Assembly (NCBI RefSeq): GCF_021353235.1
Contig: NZ_JAJTWT010000006.1
Span: 124,001 to 188,000, forward strand
Origin: Pelomonas caseinilytica
Lineage (GTDB): Bacteria; Pseudomonadota; Gammaproteobacteria; Burkholderiales; Burkholderiaceae_C
DNA length: 64,000 nucleotides
Direction: 5' to 3'
Numbering within the stretch: the stretch's first letter is position 1; every line of letters starts with the position of its first letter. This document shows, one piece after another, positions 38,874 to 48,505 of this stretch. The translations under genes were made by a program, and so were the position numbers. The notes beneath the pieces were generated by a model that saw only the letters and a list, made by a program, of their open reading frames with translations, ran no database searches and was not told the origin of the DNA.

Positions 38874-41009
38874 ATGTACCGATCTCCGGCCCCACGTTCC
38901 AGCCTGTGCGCGGCTTTGGCCGCGCTGGCGCTGCTGTCCGCCTGTTCGCCGGGCGAAGGCGGCGGGCCGGACGCTCCCCGCGCGCCGGCTGCCGCGGCAT
39001 CGGCGTCCGTCGACGCAAGCCTGGCCCACGACCTCGACCGCATCGAGCGCGCCAGCCGCGCCAAGCCCGCCATCTACGAGCAGGAGCTGCGAGCGCGGGG
39101 CGAGGCCCTGCCGGCGGACAGCCCCGGCCGGCTCGACGTGCTGGCCCTGCGCGGCCTGCTGGCCGCCATCGCCCGCGACCGCGCCCTGACCGACCAGATC
39201 ACCCAGGAGCTGCGCGCCTGGCCCGTGCCCGGGCAGCGCGCCGCCGCGGTGCTCGCGGCGGCCGGCGCGAACGCCGAGTTCCTGCGCCAGCATGGCGACC
39301 TGCGCGAGGCCCGCAAGCAGCTGGTCGCCATCGACGCCGCCCAGGTCGATGCCGCGCCGCCCATCTACCGCTGGCGCTACTACCGCCAGCTCGCGGCCAT
39401 CAGCAGCGATGCCGGCGAGCTGGACGCGGCCCTCACCCAGGGCCACCGCGCGCTGCGCGTCGCCGAGGAGATCGGCCAGCCCTGGCGCGTGGCCCTGTCG
39501 CTGGTGGAGCAGGCCTTCACGACCCTGCGCGCCGACACGCCCGCGCGGGCGCGCCAACTGGTCGCCCAGGCCCTGGCCGAGGCCCAGAAGGACCCCGACC
39601 CCATGACGCTGAACCAGGTCCACACGATGCGCGGCATCGTGCATGCCGACGACAGCGACTCCAGCATCACCCTGCAGGCCAACTCCGACGCCCTGGAGCA
39701 GGCCGCCGCCGCGGGCGCCGATTCGGTGCGGGCGCTGGGCCTGGCCAATTTCGCCGACTACCACCTGCGCCAGGGCCACCCCGCCCGTGCGCTGGAGCTC
39801 GCGCAGCAGGCCCTGCCGCTGGCCCGCGCCACGCGCAACACCGGCGCCGAGGCCGTGGCCCGCTCCAACATCGGCCTGGCCAAGATCGCCCTCGGTCGCA
39901 TCGCCGAAGGCCGTGCCGAAGCGCGCGCCGCCATCACGCTGGACGAGCAGCAGGGGGCCCTGTCCTATGCCTCCGACGGCTGGAAGGAACTGGCCGGCTA
40001 CCTCGAGCGCGCCGGCGACCTGGCCGGGGCGGTCGCCGCCTACCAGGAGCACCGCCGCATGGTGGACCGCGTGCTGCGCGACGAGACGCGCAAGCTGCTG
40101 CTGGAAGCCCAGGAGCGCCAGGACGCCGAGCAGCGCGCCCGCGACATCGAGCTGCTCAACCGCGACAACGCCCTCAAGGCCGAGCAGGTCCACCAGCGCA
40201 ACCTGGCGCTGACGCTGTGGACGGCCCTGGGCGGCTGCGTGGCCGTCTCGCTGGGCCTGCTCTACCAGGCCTTCCGCCGCGTGCGCCGCACCAACGAGGC
40301 CCTGGCCCACAGCAATGCCTCGCTCAAGCGCCAGAGCGAGACCGACCCGCTCACCGGCCTGGCCAACCGCCGGCACTTCCAGGCCGCCATCAAGTCGCTG
40401 TCGGGCCAGGACGGCCTCTCGGCCAGCGTCTTCCTCATCGATGTCGACCACTTCAAGCGCATCAACGACGGCTTCGGCCACGCCGCGGGCGACGCCGTGC
40501 TCGTCGAGATCGCGCGCCGGCTGCGCGAGGCGGTGCGCGACGACGACCTCATCGTGCGCTGGGGCGGGGAGGAGTTCCTCATCGTCGCGCGCACCCGCGA
40601 GGGCGTGTTCGCGCCCCAGCTCGCCCAGCGCCTGCTCGACCTCATCGGCGGCCGGCCCGTGCGCCACGAGGGCCGGGACATCCACGCCACCGCCTCCATC
40701 GGCTTCGTCAGCCTGCCCGTGCCGCCGAACGGCCTGCGCCTGTCGTGGGAGCGCGCCATCGACCTCGTCGACACCGTCATGTATCTCGCCAAGGCCCATG
40801 GCCGCAACAAGGCCTACGGGGTCGAGCGCATCGATGCCGAAGACGCCCTGGCCGCCGCCCAGCTGACGGCCCGCCTCGAGTCCGCCTGGAGCGAGGGTCG
40901 CGTCGGCCTGATGGCCCTCAGCGGCCCCCCTCCGTTGCCGGGGGCCGTGTCGGTGGCGGGCAGCGGCTTCCTGCCCTTCGATGACGGCCCGCGGCCGGTC
41001 GGCGCATGA
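38874..41009 (+). CDS. TPR-sensor diguanylate cyclase 1 (lipoprotein signal)
   Basis: A 711-residue protein. It starts MYRSPAPRSSLCAALAALAL and has a lipobox LLSAC (Cys24), so the N-terminus is probably lipid-anchored on the periplasmic side. Residues about 60-430 are TPR-like helical repeats. A coiled segment leads to one membrane helix (ALTLWTALGGCVAVSLGLLY, about 445-465), then a GGDEF domain with DPLTGLANRRHF, I-site RDDD and active-site GGEEF (564-568). It should make cyclic di-GMP under product inhibition. The next gene starts within its stop codon (ATGA). An earlier in-frame ATG at about 38806 is possible. Confidence 0.92.
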   Translation: MYRSPAPRSSLCAALAALALLSACSPGEGGGPDAPRAPAAAASASVDASLAHDLDRIERASRAKPAIYEQELRARGEALPADSPGRLDVLALRGLLAAIARDRALTDQITQELRAWPVPGQRAAAVLAAAGANAEFLRQHGDLREARKQLVAIDAAQVDAAPPIYRWRYYRQLAAISSDAGELDAALTQGHRALRVAEEIGQPWRVALSLVEQAFTTLRADTPARARQLVAQALAEAQKDPDPMTLNQVHTMRGIVHADDSDSSITLQANSDALEQAAAAGADSVRALGLANFADYHLRQGHPARALELAQQALPLARATRNTGAEAVARSNIGLAKIALGRIAEGRAEARAAITLDEQQGALSYASDGWKELAGYLERAGDLAGAVAAYQEHRRMVDRVLRDETRKLLLEAQERQDAEQRARDIELLNRDNALKAEQVHQRNLALTLWTALGGCVAVSLGLLYQAFRRVRRTNEALAHSNASLKRQSETDPLTGLANRRHFQAAIKSLSGQDGLSASVFLIDVDHFKRINDGFGHAAGDAVLVEIARRLREAVRDDDLIVRWGGEEFLIVARTREGVFAPQLAQRLLDLIGGRPVRHEGRDIHATASIGFVSLPVPPNGLRLSWERAIDLVDTVMYLAKAHGRNKAYGVERIDAEDALAAAQLTARLESAWSEGRVGLMALSGPPPLPGAVSVAGSGFLPFDDGPRPVGA

Positions 41010-43048
41010 GGAAGGCCGCCCTCGCCCTCGCCCTGGCGCTTGCCGCCACTGCCGTGCCGGCGGCGCCCGTCACGGGGCCCGACCCGGCGGCCGAGGACAC
41101 CCTGCTGGCCAGCATCACGCGCCGCGCCTACGACGACCCCGAAGCCATGCTGGCCGAGCTCAACCGCCGCTGGCCCACCCACGCCGGCCCGGGCCAGCCG
41201 CGCGAGCCCGCCTGGCTGCTGGCGCGGGGCCGCGTGCTGCTGGCGGCCGGCCAGGCCGAGGCGGCCGATGCCGTGGCCGCGCGGCTGATGGGCCGCGAGG
41301 ACGGCGTGGACCGCGGCTGGCTGCTGCGCGCCCTCATCCAGGAGCGTGCCGGCAAGCCGGCCGGCGGGCTGGCGACGCGTGCCCTCTCGGGCCTGGACAA
41401 GCATTGCCCCGCGGGTGACGAGGCGCGCGCCCTGCGCGAACTGGGCTGCGACTTCCGCAGCACCTGGGAAGCCCTGCGCCTGCTGCTGCGCGAGCAGACC
41501 GGCCAGGGCGTCGTCGTCGAGGCCGAGGCCACCGCGCGCCGCGCCCTGGCCCTGGCCCGCGCCGGCGAGGACCGCTACCTGATCGCCATGAGCCTGGGCA
41601 ACCTGGCCCTGGTGCTGCAGGCCCAGGACCACGTCGACGCCGCGCGCGCCGAGCTGCGCGCCGCCGAGGTCGAGGCCCAGGGCCACCTGACGGCCGCGGG
41701 CCGGGTGCGCAATTTCCAGGCCGTGGTGGAGCGCCGCGCGGGCGATCTCGGCGCCGCGCGCAGCGCCCTGGAGGCGGCCCTGGTGCTCGCCGAGCAGGCC
41801 GACGCGCCTCACTTCGCCGCCGTCACGCGCTCCAACCTCGTCGACGCCTACATGCACCTCGGCCTGCCGAAGGAGGCCCTGGCCGCCGGCCAGAAGGCCC
41901 TGCCCGTGCTGCAGCGCTTCCGCGACAAGGCCTTCGAGCGCAACCTGCACCACAACCTGGCCGTCGCCCACATCAAGCTGCACCAGTTCGACGCCGCGCG
42001 CCAGGAGCTCGCCAAGGTCGGCGAGATCGGCGTGGACCCGTCGGAGCTGGTGCCGCGCGCCCGCCAGCTGCGCGAGCTCGGCGACACCTGGGCCGAGGCC
42101 GGCCAGTACAAAGAGGCCCTGGCCGCCTTCCACGACGAGCGCGGGCTCAACGCCCTGGCCAACGAGCGCAACCGCGCCAGCGCCCTGGAGGAGCTGCGCC
42201 GCAAGTACGACAGCGCCGCCAAGCAGCGCGACCTCGAGCTGCTGGCCCGCGACGGCCAGCTCAAGGACCAGCAGCTGGAGAACCAGCGGCTGGCGCAGAA
42301 GGTCGGCGTCGCCGTCGGCGTGTTGCTGTTGCTGTCCATCGCGCTGATCGGCGTTACGCTGCTGCGCATGCGCCGGGCCCAGGCACGGCTGACCGCCAAC
42401 CAGAGCCTGCTGCGCGCCCAGAGCGAACGCGACCCGCTGACCGACTTGTCCAACCGCCGCCACTTCCTCGCCGTCATGGACCAGCGCACCCGCGAGGCGC
42501 CGGCCGATGCCTTCCATGGCGCGCTGATGATGATCGACATCGACCACTTCAAGAACGTCAACGACTGGCACGGCCATGCGGCGGGCGACGCCGTCATCGT
42601 CGAGGTCGGCCGGCGCATCCGCGCCGCCGTGCGCGACACCGACCTCGTCGTGCGCTGGGGGGGCGAGGAGTTCCTCGTCTTCGCCGCCGAGATGCAGGCC
42701 CACGACCTCGGCCAGATGGCCGACCGCATCCTGCGCAGCGTGGGCGGCGAGGACGTCGAGACGCCCGAGGGCCCGCTGCGCGTGACCGCCTCCATCGGCT
42801 TCGCCAGCTTCCCCCTCGGCGGCGCCGCCGCCACCGGCGCGCCGGCCCTGCGCCTGCACTGGGAGCAGGCCGTCAACTGGGCCGACATGGTGCTCTACAA
42901 GGCCAAGGCCGAGGGCCGCAATCGCGGCGTCGGCATCACCGCCGTCGAGGCCCCCGACGCCGACACCCTGGCCTCCATCCTGCAGGACTTCGATGCCGCC
43001 TGTCTCAACGGCCAGGTGCGTCTCACTGTCCTGCTCGGTCCGTCATGA
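41006..43048 (+). CDS. TPR-sensor diguanylate cyclase 2
   Basis: A 680-residue paralogue of the preceding gene. Cleavable signal peptide (MRKAALALALALAATAVPAA), periplasmic TPR-like region (about 25-415), a membrane helix KVGVAVGVLLLLSIALIGVT (about 430-450), and a GGDEF domain with DPLTDLSNRRHF, I-site RDTD and GGEEF (552-556). The domain is intact, so cyclic di-GMP synthesis with feedback inhibition is expected. Both ends overlap neighbours by 4 bp: the first cyclase (41006-41009) and a Bug-type receptor (43045-43048), so the three are translationally coupled. Confidence 0.93.
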   Translation: MRKAALALALALAATAVPAAPVTGPDPAAEDTLLASITRRAYDDPEAMLAELNRRWPTHAGPGQPREPAWLLARGRVLLAAGQAEAADAVAARLMGREDGVDRGWLLRALIQERAGKPAGGLATRALSGLDKHCPAGDEARALRELGCDFRSTWEALRLLLREQTGQGVVVEAEATARRALALARAGEDRYLIAMSLGNLALVLQAQDHVDAARAELRAAEVEAQGHLTAAGRVRNFQAVVERRAGDLGAARSALEAALVLAEQADAPHFAAVTRSNLVDAYMHLGLPKEALAAGQKALPVLQRFRDKAFERNLHHNLAVAHIKLHQFDAARQELAKVGEIGVDPSELVPRARQLRELGDTWAEAGQYKEALAAFHDERGLNALANERNRASALEELRRKYDSAAKQRDLELLARDGQLKDQQLENQRLAQKVGVAVGVLLLLSIALIGVTLLRMRRAQARLTANQSLLRAQSERDPLTDLSNRRHFLAVMDQRTREAPADAFHGALMMIDIDHFKNVNDWHGHAAGDAVIVEVGRRIRAAVRDTDLVVRWGGEEFLVFAAEMQAHDLGQMADRILRSVGGEDVETPEGPLRVTASIGFASFPLGGAAATGAPALRLHWEQAVNWADMVLYKAKAEGRNRGVGITAVEAPDADTLASILQDFDAACLNGQVRLTVLLGPS

Positions 43049-44058
43049 CGCAGGCCCTGCCGCGGCGCCGCGGCCTGTTGCTGTGGCTGGCCGCCTCGGC
43101 CGCCTCGGCGCAGCCAGACCGGCCCGAGCGGCCCGACGCCTGGCCCAACCGGCCGTTGCGCATCGTCGTGCCTTACGCGGCCGGCGGCTCGGCCGACATC
43201 GCCGCGCGGCTGCTCGCGCCCGAACTGCAGCGCGGCCTCGGCCAGCCCGTGGCCGTCGACAACCGGCCCGGCGCCGACGGCAACATCGGCAGCGCCGAGG
43301 TCGCCAGCGCCACCGACGGCCACACGCTGCTGATGGGTTCGGTCGGCACGCATGCCATCAACCCGCTGCTGTCGCGCCGCCTGCCCTACGACCCCGTCAA
43401 GGACTTCGCCCCCATCAGCCTGATCGCGACGGCACCGCTGGTGCTGCTCATCAACCCCGGCGTTGCCCAGAGCCTCGCCATCCGCAACGTGGCCGACCTC
43501 GTCCACGCCGCGACCACCCAGCCCGGACGGCTGCACATCGCCTCGGGCGGCAACGGCCATCCGTCGCATCTGGCCGGCGAACTCTTCAAGCGCCTGACCC
43601 AGACCTACATGCTGCACTTCCCCTACCGCAGCACGGTGTCGGCCCAGCAGGACGTCATCGCCGGCAACATGGACCTGATGTTCGACGCCCTGCCTTCGGC
43701 CCTGCCGCAGATCCGTTCGGGCCGGCTGCTGGCGCTGGCCGTCACCACGGCCAGGCGCAGCCCCAGCCTGCCCGAGCTGCCCACGCTGGAGGAAGCCGGC
43801 GGGCCGGCGCTCAAGGGCTACGAAGCCAGCGCCTGGGTCGGGCTCTTCGCGCCGGCCACCCAGCCGGCCGAGCAGGTGGCCCGGCTGCAGCGCGACGCCG
43901 TCGCGGCGCTGGCGGGGCCGGGCCTGCGCGAACGGCTGGGCGCGCGCGGCCTGCTGGTGCAGGGCAGCGGTGGCGCCGAGTTCGCCAAGCTCATCGCCGG
44001 CGAGACGGCCAAGTGGGCGCGGGTCGTCAAGCTGTCCGGGGTCAAGGTCGACAGATAG
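43045..44058 (+). CDS. Bug-family tripartite tricarboxylate receptor, copy 1
   Basis: A 337-residue periplasmic binding protein of the Bug/TctC family. Short signal peptide (RRRGLLLWLAASAASAQP), then the family blocks [40 protein letters not shown] and [20 protein letters not shown]. Bug proteins bind carboxylates or aromatic acids. There are no tctA or tctB genes nearby, which is common because Bug genes are often orphans. Unusually, its start overlaps the stop of a diguanylate cyclase gene, which suggests it may act as a sensor partner rather than only in transport. Confidence 0.93.
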   Translation: MTQALPRRRGLLLWLAASAASAQPDRPERPDAWPNRPLRIVVPYAAGGSADIAARLLAPELQRGLGQPVAVDNRPGADGNIGSAEVASATDGHTLLMGSVGTHAINPLLSRRLPYDPVKDFAPISLIATAPLVLLINPGVAQSLAIRNVADLVHAATTQPGRLHIASGGNGHPSHLAGELFKRLTQTYMLHFPYRSTVSAQQDVIAGNMDLMFDALPSALPQIRSGRLLALAVTTARRSPSLPELPTLEEAGGPALKGYEASAWVGLFAPATQPAEQVARLQRDAVAALAGPGLRERLGARGLLVQGSGGAEFAKLIAGETAKWARVVKLSGVKVDR

Positions 44059-44172
44059 AGTGGGGGGAGGGTGCCCCTCGCCCAGGCGCACGGCGCTGGA
44101 CGCATCGCCAGGCGGCCCGGCCTAGCGCGGCCCGCCGCTCGGCCGGAACGCTGATGACTGATGGAGACCATG

Positions 44173-45159
44173 ATGAAGTTCAACCGCCGACAAGCGGCTG
44201 CCCTGGCCGGCAGCCTCGCTCTGCCCGCCCTGGCCCAGGCCGGCTGGCCGTCGCGGCCCGTGCGCCTCGTCGTGCCCTTCACGCCGGGCGGCACGACCGA
44301 CCTGCTGGCCCGCGCCATGGCGCCCGAGCTGCAGCAGCGCCTGGGCCAGGCGGTCGTCGTCGACAACAAGCCCGGTGCCGGCGGCAACATCGGCAGCGCC
44401 GAGGTGGCCAAGGCCACGGACGGCCACACGCTGCTGATGGGCACCGTCGGCACCCACGCCATCAATGCGGCGCTCTACCCCAGGCTGCCCTACGACCCGG
44501 TGAAGGACTTCGCGCCCGTCACGCTGGTGGCCTCGGTGCCCAACGTGCTGGTGCTCAACCCCGCCAATGCCGCGCGTTATGGCATCCGCAGCGTCGCCGA
44601 CCTCGTTCGCGTCGCCCGCGCCAACCCCGGCAAGCTCAACATGGCCTCCAGCGGCAACGGCACGTCCATCCACCTCGCCGGCGAATTGTTCAAGGCCATG
44701 ACGGGCAGCTACATGCTGCACTTCCCCTACCGCGGCTCGGGCCCGGCGCTGATGGACCTGATGGCCGGCAACATGGACCTGATGTTCGACAACCTGCCTT
44801 CGGCCCTGCCCCACATCAAGGCCGGCAAGCTGTTGGCCCTGGCCGTGACCAGCGCGCAGCGCAGCCCGGCCGTGCCCGAGCTGCCCACCATCGCCGAAGC
44901 CGGCGGCGCGCCGCTCAAGGGCTTCGAGGCCAGCTCGTGGTTCGGGCTGCTGGCCCCGGCGGGCCAGCCGCACGACCAGGTGGCGAGACTGCAGCGCGAG
45001 GCCGCCGCGGCCCTGGCCACGCCGGCCCTGCGCGAGCGGCTGGCGGGGCAGGGGGCCGTCGCCGGCGGCGGCAGCTCGGCCGAGTTCGCCGCCCTGATCG
45101 CCGCCGAGACGGCCAAGTGGGCGCGGGTCGTCAAGGTCTCCGGGGCCAAGGTGGATTGA
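44173..45159 (+). CDS. Bug-family tripartite tricarboxylate receptor, copy 2
   Basis: A 328-residue Bug receptor, a close paralogue of the previous gene. Shared blocks include [35 protein letters not shown] and [20 protein letters not shown]. Signal peptide [21 protein letters not shown] choose the ATG at 44173, 6 bp after GGAG; ATGs at 44161 and 44170 are alternatives. The spacers after both copies share short blocks (CCCTCGCCC, GCTGGACG, CATCGCCA), so the duplicated unit probably included the downstream spacer. Confidence 0.93.
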   Translation: MKFNRRQAAALAGSLALPALAQAGWPSRPVRLVVPFTPGGTTDLLARAMAPELQQRLGQAVVVDNKPGAGGNIGSAEVAKATDGHTLLMGTVGTHAINAALYPRLPYDPVKDFAPVTLVASVPNVLVLNPANAARYGIRSVADLVRVARANPGKLNMASSGNGTSIHLAGELFKAMTGSYMLHFPYRGSGPALMDLMAGNMDLMFDNLPSALPHIKAGKLLALAVTSAQRSPAVPELPTIAEAGGAPLKGFEASSWFGLLAPAGQPHDQVARLQREAAAALATPALRERLAGQGAVAGGGSSAEFAALIAAETAKWARVVKVSGAKVD

Positions 45160-45283
45160 TGGGGCCCTCGCCCGAACTTGCATCGCTGGACGGGAGTCCA
45201 TCGCCATACCGGGCCGGCCGGGATGAAACCCCGCATTCGTTTCACGCGTCGCCGATGCCGCGAACGCGGAATGGACAACTGAC

Positions 45284-46945
45284 ATGAAGTCCACCTGGCG
45301 CGCCGACCTGATGGCCGGCGCCATCGTCGCCGTGTTGCTGATCCCGCAGAGCCTGGCCTACGCCATGCTCGCCGGCCTGCCGCCGCAGGTGGGGCTGTAC
45401 GCCAGCCTGCTGCCGCTGCTGGCCTACGCGGCCCTGGGCTCCAGCCCGGTGCTCGGTCTCGGCCCCGTCGCGGTGCTGGCGCTGATGATCGCGCAGGCCC
45501 TGGCCGGGCTGCCGGCAGGCGTGTCGGCCGAGGCTGGCGCCCTGGTGCTGGCGGCCGAGGTCGGCGCCCTGCTGGGCCTGGCGGCCCTGCTGCGGCTGGA
45601 CGCCCTGTCCAGCCTGCTGTCGGTGCCGGCCCTGCGGGGCTTCGAGAACGGCGCCACCTTGATGATCGCCGCCGGCCAGCTGCCCGTGCTGCTGGGCAGC
45701 GCCGCCGCCGGCTTCACGCTGCCCGACCTCGCCACGTCGGCCGTGCATGGCGGCCTGCGGCCGGTGAGCGCCGTGTGGGGCGGCGGCGCCGTGGCCCTGC
45801 TGCTCCTGTCGCGCCGGGCCGGCCCGCGGCTGCTGGCGCGGCTGGCGCCGCTGCTGCTGCTGGTGGGGGCCATGGGCTTGTCGGCCTTCACGCCGGCCGC
45901 TTCCGGCGTGGCCCAGGTCGGGGCGCTGCCGTCCCTGGCCCTGCCCCTGGCCCTGCCGTCGCTGGACAAGCCCCTGTGGCTGCAGCTGCTGCCCTCGGCC
46001 GCCCTGGTGGGGCTGATGGCCTTCGTGTCCAGCCTGGCGGTGTCGGAATCCCTCGCCCAGCGGCGGGGCGAGAAGCTGCTGCCCGCGGCCGAACTGCGCG
46101 GCCTGGCGGCGGCCAACCTGGTCGCCTCGTTCACCGGCGGCATGCCGGTGGCGGGCAGCTTCTCGCGCAGCATCCTGCTGCACGAGGCCGGCTCGCGCAG
46201 CCGCTGGAGCCTGGTCTTCGTCGCCGTCTTCATGCTGCTGGCCATGCTGCTGCTGGCCCGGCCCCTGGCCTATCTGCCCAAGCCGGTGCTGGCGGCGACC
46301 ATCCTCGTGGCGGTGCTCGGCGGCTTCACGCTGCGCCACTACCGCGAGGCCTGGGCCTATGCGCGCGCCGAGGGCCTGCTGATGGCAGCCGTCACGGCGG
46401 CGGTGCTGCTGTGGAGCGTGGGCGCGGCCCTGGCCCTGGGCGTCGTCGGCTCCATCGCCCTGCTGCTGCAGCGCACGGCCCGCCCCCACGTCGCCCGCAT
46501 CGGCCGGGTGCCGGGCACCCATCATTACCGCAACGTCGAGCGCCATGTCGTCGAGTGCCGGCCCGAGGTGGTGGGGCTGCGCATCGACGAAAGCCTGGTG
46601 TTCACCAACGCCCGCGGCCTGGTGGACGTGGTGCTGGCCCTGGTGGCCGAGCATCGCGCCAAGGTGGGCGAGCCGCGCCGCGTGCTGCTGCTGATGGGCC
46701 CGGTCAACCACATCGACGTCTCCGGCCTCGTGGCCCTGCAGGAGCTGCACGCGGCCCTGGCCGCCGAGGACTTGGGCCTGGAATTCTCCGAAGTCAAGGG
46801 CCCGGTGCTGGACCGGCTCAAGGCCGTCGGCTGGCTGGAGCGTTACCACGTGCCGCTCTACCTCAGCCATCACCAAGGCATCCAGGCCGGCGAACATGCC
46901 CTGAGGCCCAGCCTGGCCGACCACGACGCGCCGGGGCAGCTGTAG
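45284..46945 (+). CDS. SulP-family anion transporter with STAS domain
   Basis: A 553-residue SulP transporter. Multiple membrane helices fill residues about 8-405, with early family stretch LMAGAIVAVLLIPQSLAYAM and LAGLPPQVGLYASLLPLLAY. A cytosolic STAS domain follows (about 430-530; LLLMGPVNHIDVSGLVALQE). Relatives carry sulfate, bicarbonate or dicarboxylates; the substrate here is not readable. gshA, which consumes cysteine, follows by 45 bp, so sulfate uptake for thiol synthesis is an attractive but unproven reading. Confidence 0.93.
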   Translation: MKSTWRADLMAGAIVAVLLIPQSLAYAMLAGLPPQVGLYASLLPLLAYAALGSSPVLGLGPVAVLALMIAQALAGLPAGVSAEAGALVLAAEVGALLGLAALLRLDALSSLLSVPALRGFENGATLMIAAGQLPVLLGSAAAGFTLPDLATSAVHGGLRPVSAVWGGGAVALLLLSRRAGPRLLARLAPLLLLVGAMGLSAFTPAASGVAQVGALPSLALPLALPSLDKPLWLQLLPSAALVGLMAFVSSLAVSESLAQRRGEKLLPAAELRGLAAANLVASFTGGMPVAGSFSRSILLHEAGSRSRWSLVFVAVFMLLAMLLLARPLAYLPKPVLAATILVAVLGGFTLRHYREAWAYARAEGLLMAAVTAAVLLWSVGAALALGVVGSIALLLQRTARPHVARIGRVPGTHHYRNVERHVVECRPEVVGLRIDESLVFTNARGLVDVVLALVAEHRAKVGEPRRVLLLMGPVNHIDVSGLVALQELHAALAAEDLGLEFSEVKGPVLDRLKAVGWLERYHVPLYLSHHQGIQAGEHALRPSLADHDAPGQL

Positions 46946-46990
46946 CGCGGTTCTGCTACCGTCTCGGGCCCATCTGGTCCCCCGGACGCC

Positions 46991-48484
46991 ATGAACGACA
47001 AAGAGACACTGCTCGGCATCCGCCGCGGCATCGAAAAGGAAAGCCTGCGTGCCCTGCCCGGGGGCGGCCTTGCGCTGACCCCGCATCCCCTGGCCCTGGG
47101 CTCGGCGTTGACGCACCCCCACATCACGACCGACTACAGCGAGTCGCAGCTGGAGCTCATCACCGGCGTGCATGCCGGCGTTGACGACTGCCTGCGCGAG
47201 CTGACCGAGATCCACCAGGCCGTCTACCGGGCGCTTGCCGACGAACGGCTGTGGGTGAGTTCCATGCCCTGCGGCTTGCCGACCGACGAGACCATTCCCA
47301 TCGGCCGCTACGGCAGCAGCAACGTCGGCCGCGCCAAGAGCGTCTACCGCGTGGGCCTGGGCCAGCGCTACGGCCGGCGCATGCAGACCATCTCCGGCAT
47401 CCACTACAACTGGTCGCTGCCGGGGGTGGGCACCGACGGCTATTTCGGCCTGATCCGCAACTTCCGCCGCCACGGCTGGCTGCTGCTCTACCTGTTCGGC
47501 GCCAGCCCGGCGCTGTGCGACAGCTTCGTCCACGACCGCGACCACGGCCTGCAGCGGCTGTCCGAGCACACCCTCTACCTGCCGCACGCCACGTCGCTGC
47601 GCATGGGACGGCTGGGCTACCAGAGCGACGCCCAGGCCAGCATCGCCGTCAGCTACAACTGCCTGGAGAGCTATGCTGCCTCGCTGCAGGACGCGCTCAC
47701 CCGGCCCTACCCGGCCTACGAGGCCATCGGCGTGCAGACGCCCGGCGGCGACTACCAACAGCTGTCCACCAGCCTGCTGCAGATCGAGAACGAGTTCTAC
47801 AGCACCATCCGCGCCAAGCGCGTGATCCGCTCGGGCGAGCGCCCGCTGCATGCGCTGCGCGAGCGCGGCGTCGAGTACGTCGAGGTGCGGCTGATGGACC
47901 TCGACCCCTTCGAGCCGGTCGGCATCGGCGCCGACACCATCCGCGTGCTGGACGCCTTCCTGCTGCACTGCCTGCACGCCGACAGCCCGCACGATTCGCC
48001 CGCCGAGATCGCCGCCAACGCGCGCAACCAGCACCGCGTCGCCGCGCGTGGCCGCGAGCCCGGCCTGATGCTGGAGCATTGGCAGGGTGGCGAGCGGTCG
48101 CTGGCCGACTGGGCCGGCGAGATCCTCGCGGCCTGCGCCGTGCATGCCCGGGCCCTGGACGCGGCCCACGGCGGCAATGCCTACGGCGCCGCGCTGGCCC
48201 GCGTGGCGCAGCGGCTCGCCCAGCCGGACCTGTGCCCTTCGGCCCGCGTGCTTGCGGTCATGGCCCAGGACTTCGACGACAGCCACGTCGCCTTCATCAG
48301 CCGCCAGAGCGATGCCACGCGTGCCGGGCTGCTGGCCCTGCCTTTCCCTGACGAGCTGCAGCGCCGCTTCGAGAAGATGGCGGCCGACTCGCTGGCCGAG
48401 CAGGCCCGCATCGAGGCGGCCGACACCATGGACTTCGAGGAGTTCCGGCGCTTCTACGTCGCGCCCGAGCGGATGGCGGTCTGA
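46991..48484 (+). CDS. gshA: Glutamate-cysteine ligase (proteobacterial type)
   Basis: A 497-residue enzyme that joins glutamate and cysteine, the first and rate-limiting step of glutathione synthesis. It resembles the E. coli GshA type: RGIEKESLRALPGGGLALTP, LGSALTHPHITTDYSESQLE, then IPIGRYGSSNVGRAKSVYRV and MQTISGIHYNWSLP. ITTDYSE and YGSSN are part of the glutamate/ATP site in this family. Length agrees with the roughly 500-520 residues usual for the type. gshB is not in the window. It is convergent with the MHYT gene, 21 bp apart. Confidence 0.96.
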   Translation: MNDKETLLGIRRGIEKESLRALPGGGLALTPHPLALGSALTHPHITTDYSESQLELITGVHAGVDDCLRELTEIHQAVYRALADERLWVSSMPCGLPTDETIPIGRYGSSNVGRAKSVYRVGLGQRYGRRMQTISGIHYNWSLPGVGTDGYFGLIRNFRRHGWLLLYLFGASPALCDSFVHDRDHGLQRLSEHTLYLPHATSLRMGRLGYQSDAQASIAVSYNCLESYAASLQDALTRPYPAYEAIGVQTPGGDYQQLSTSLLQIENEFYSTIRAKRVIRSGERPLHALRERGVEYVEVRLMDLDPFEPVGIGADTIRVLDAFLLHCLHADSPHDSPAEIAANARNQHRVAARGREPGLMLEHWQGGERSLADWAGEILAACAVHARALDAAHGGNAYGAALARVAQRLAQPDLCPSARVLAVMAQDFDDSHVAFISRQSDATRAGLLALPFPDELQRRFEKMAADSLAEQARIEAADTMDFEEFRRFYVAPERMAV

Positions 48485-48505
48485 ACGCCGCGCCGGGCCG
48501 CGGGG

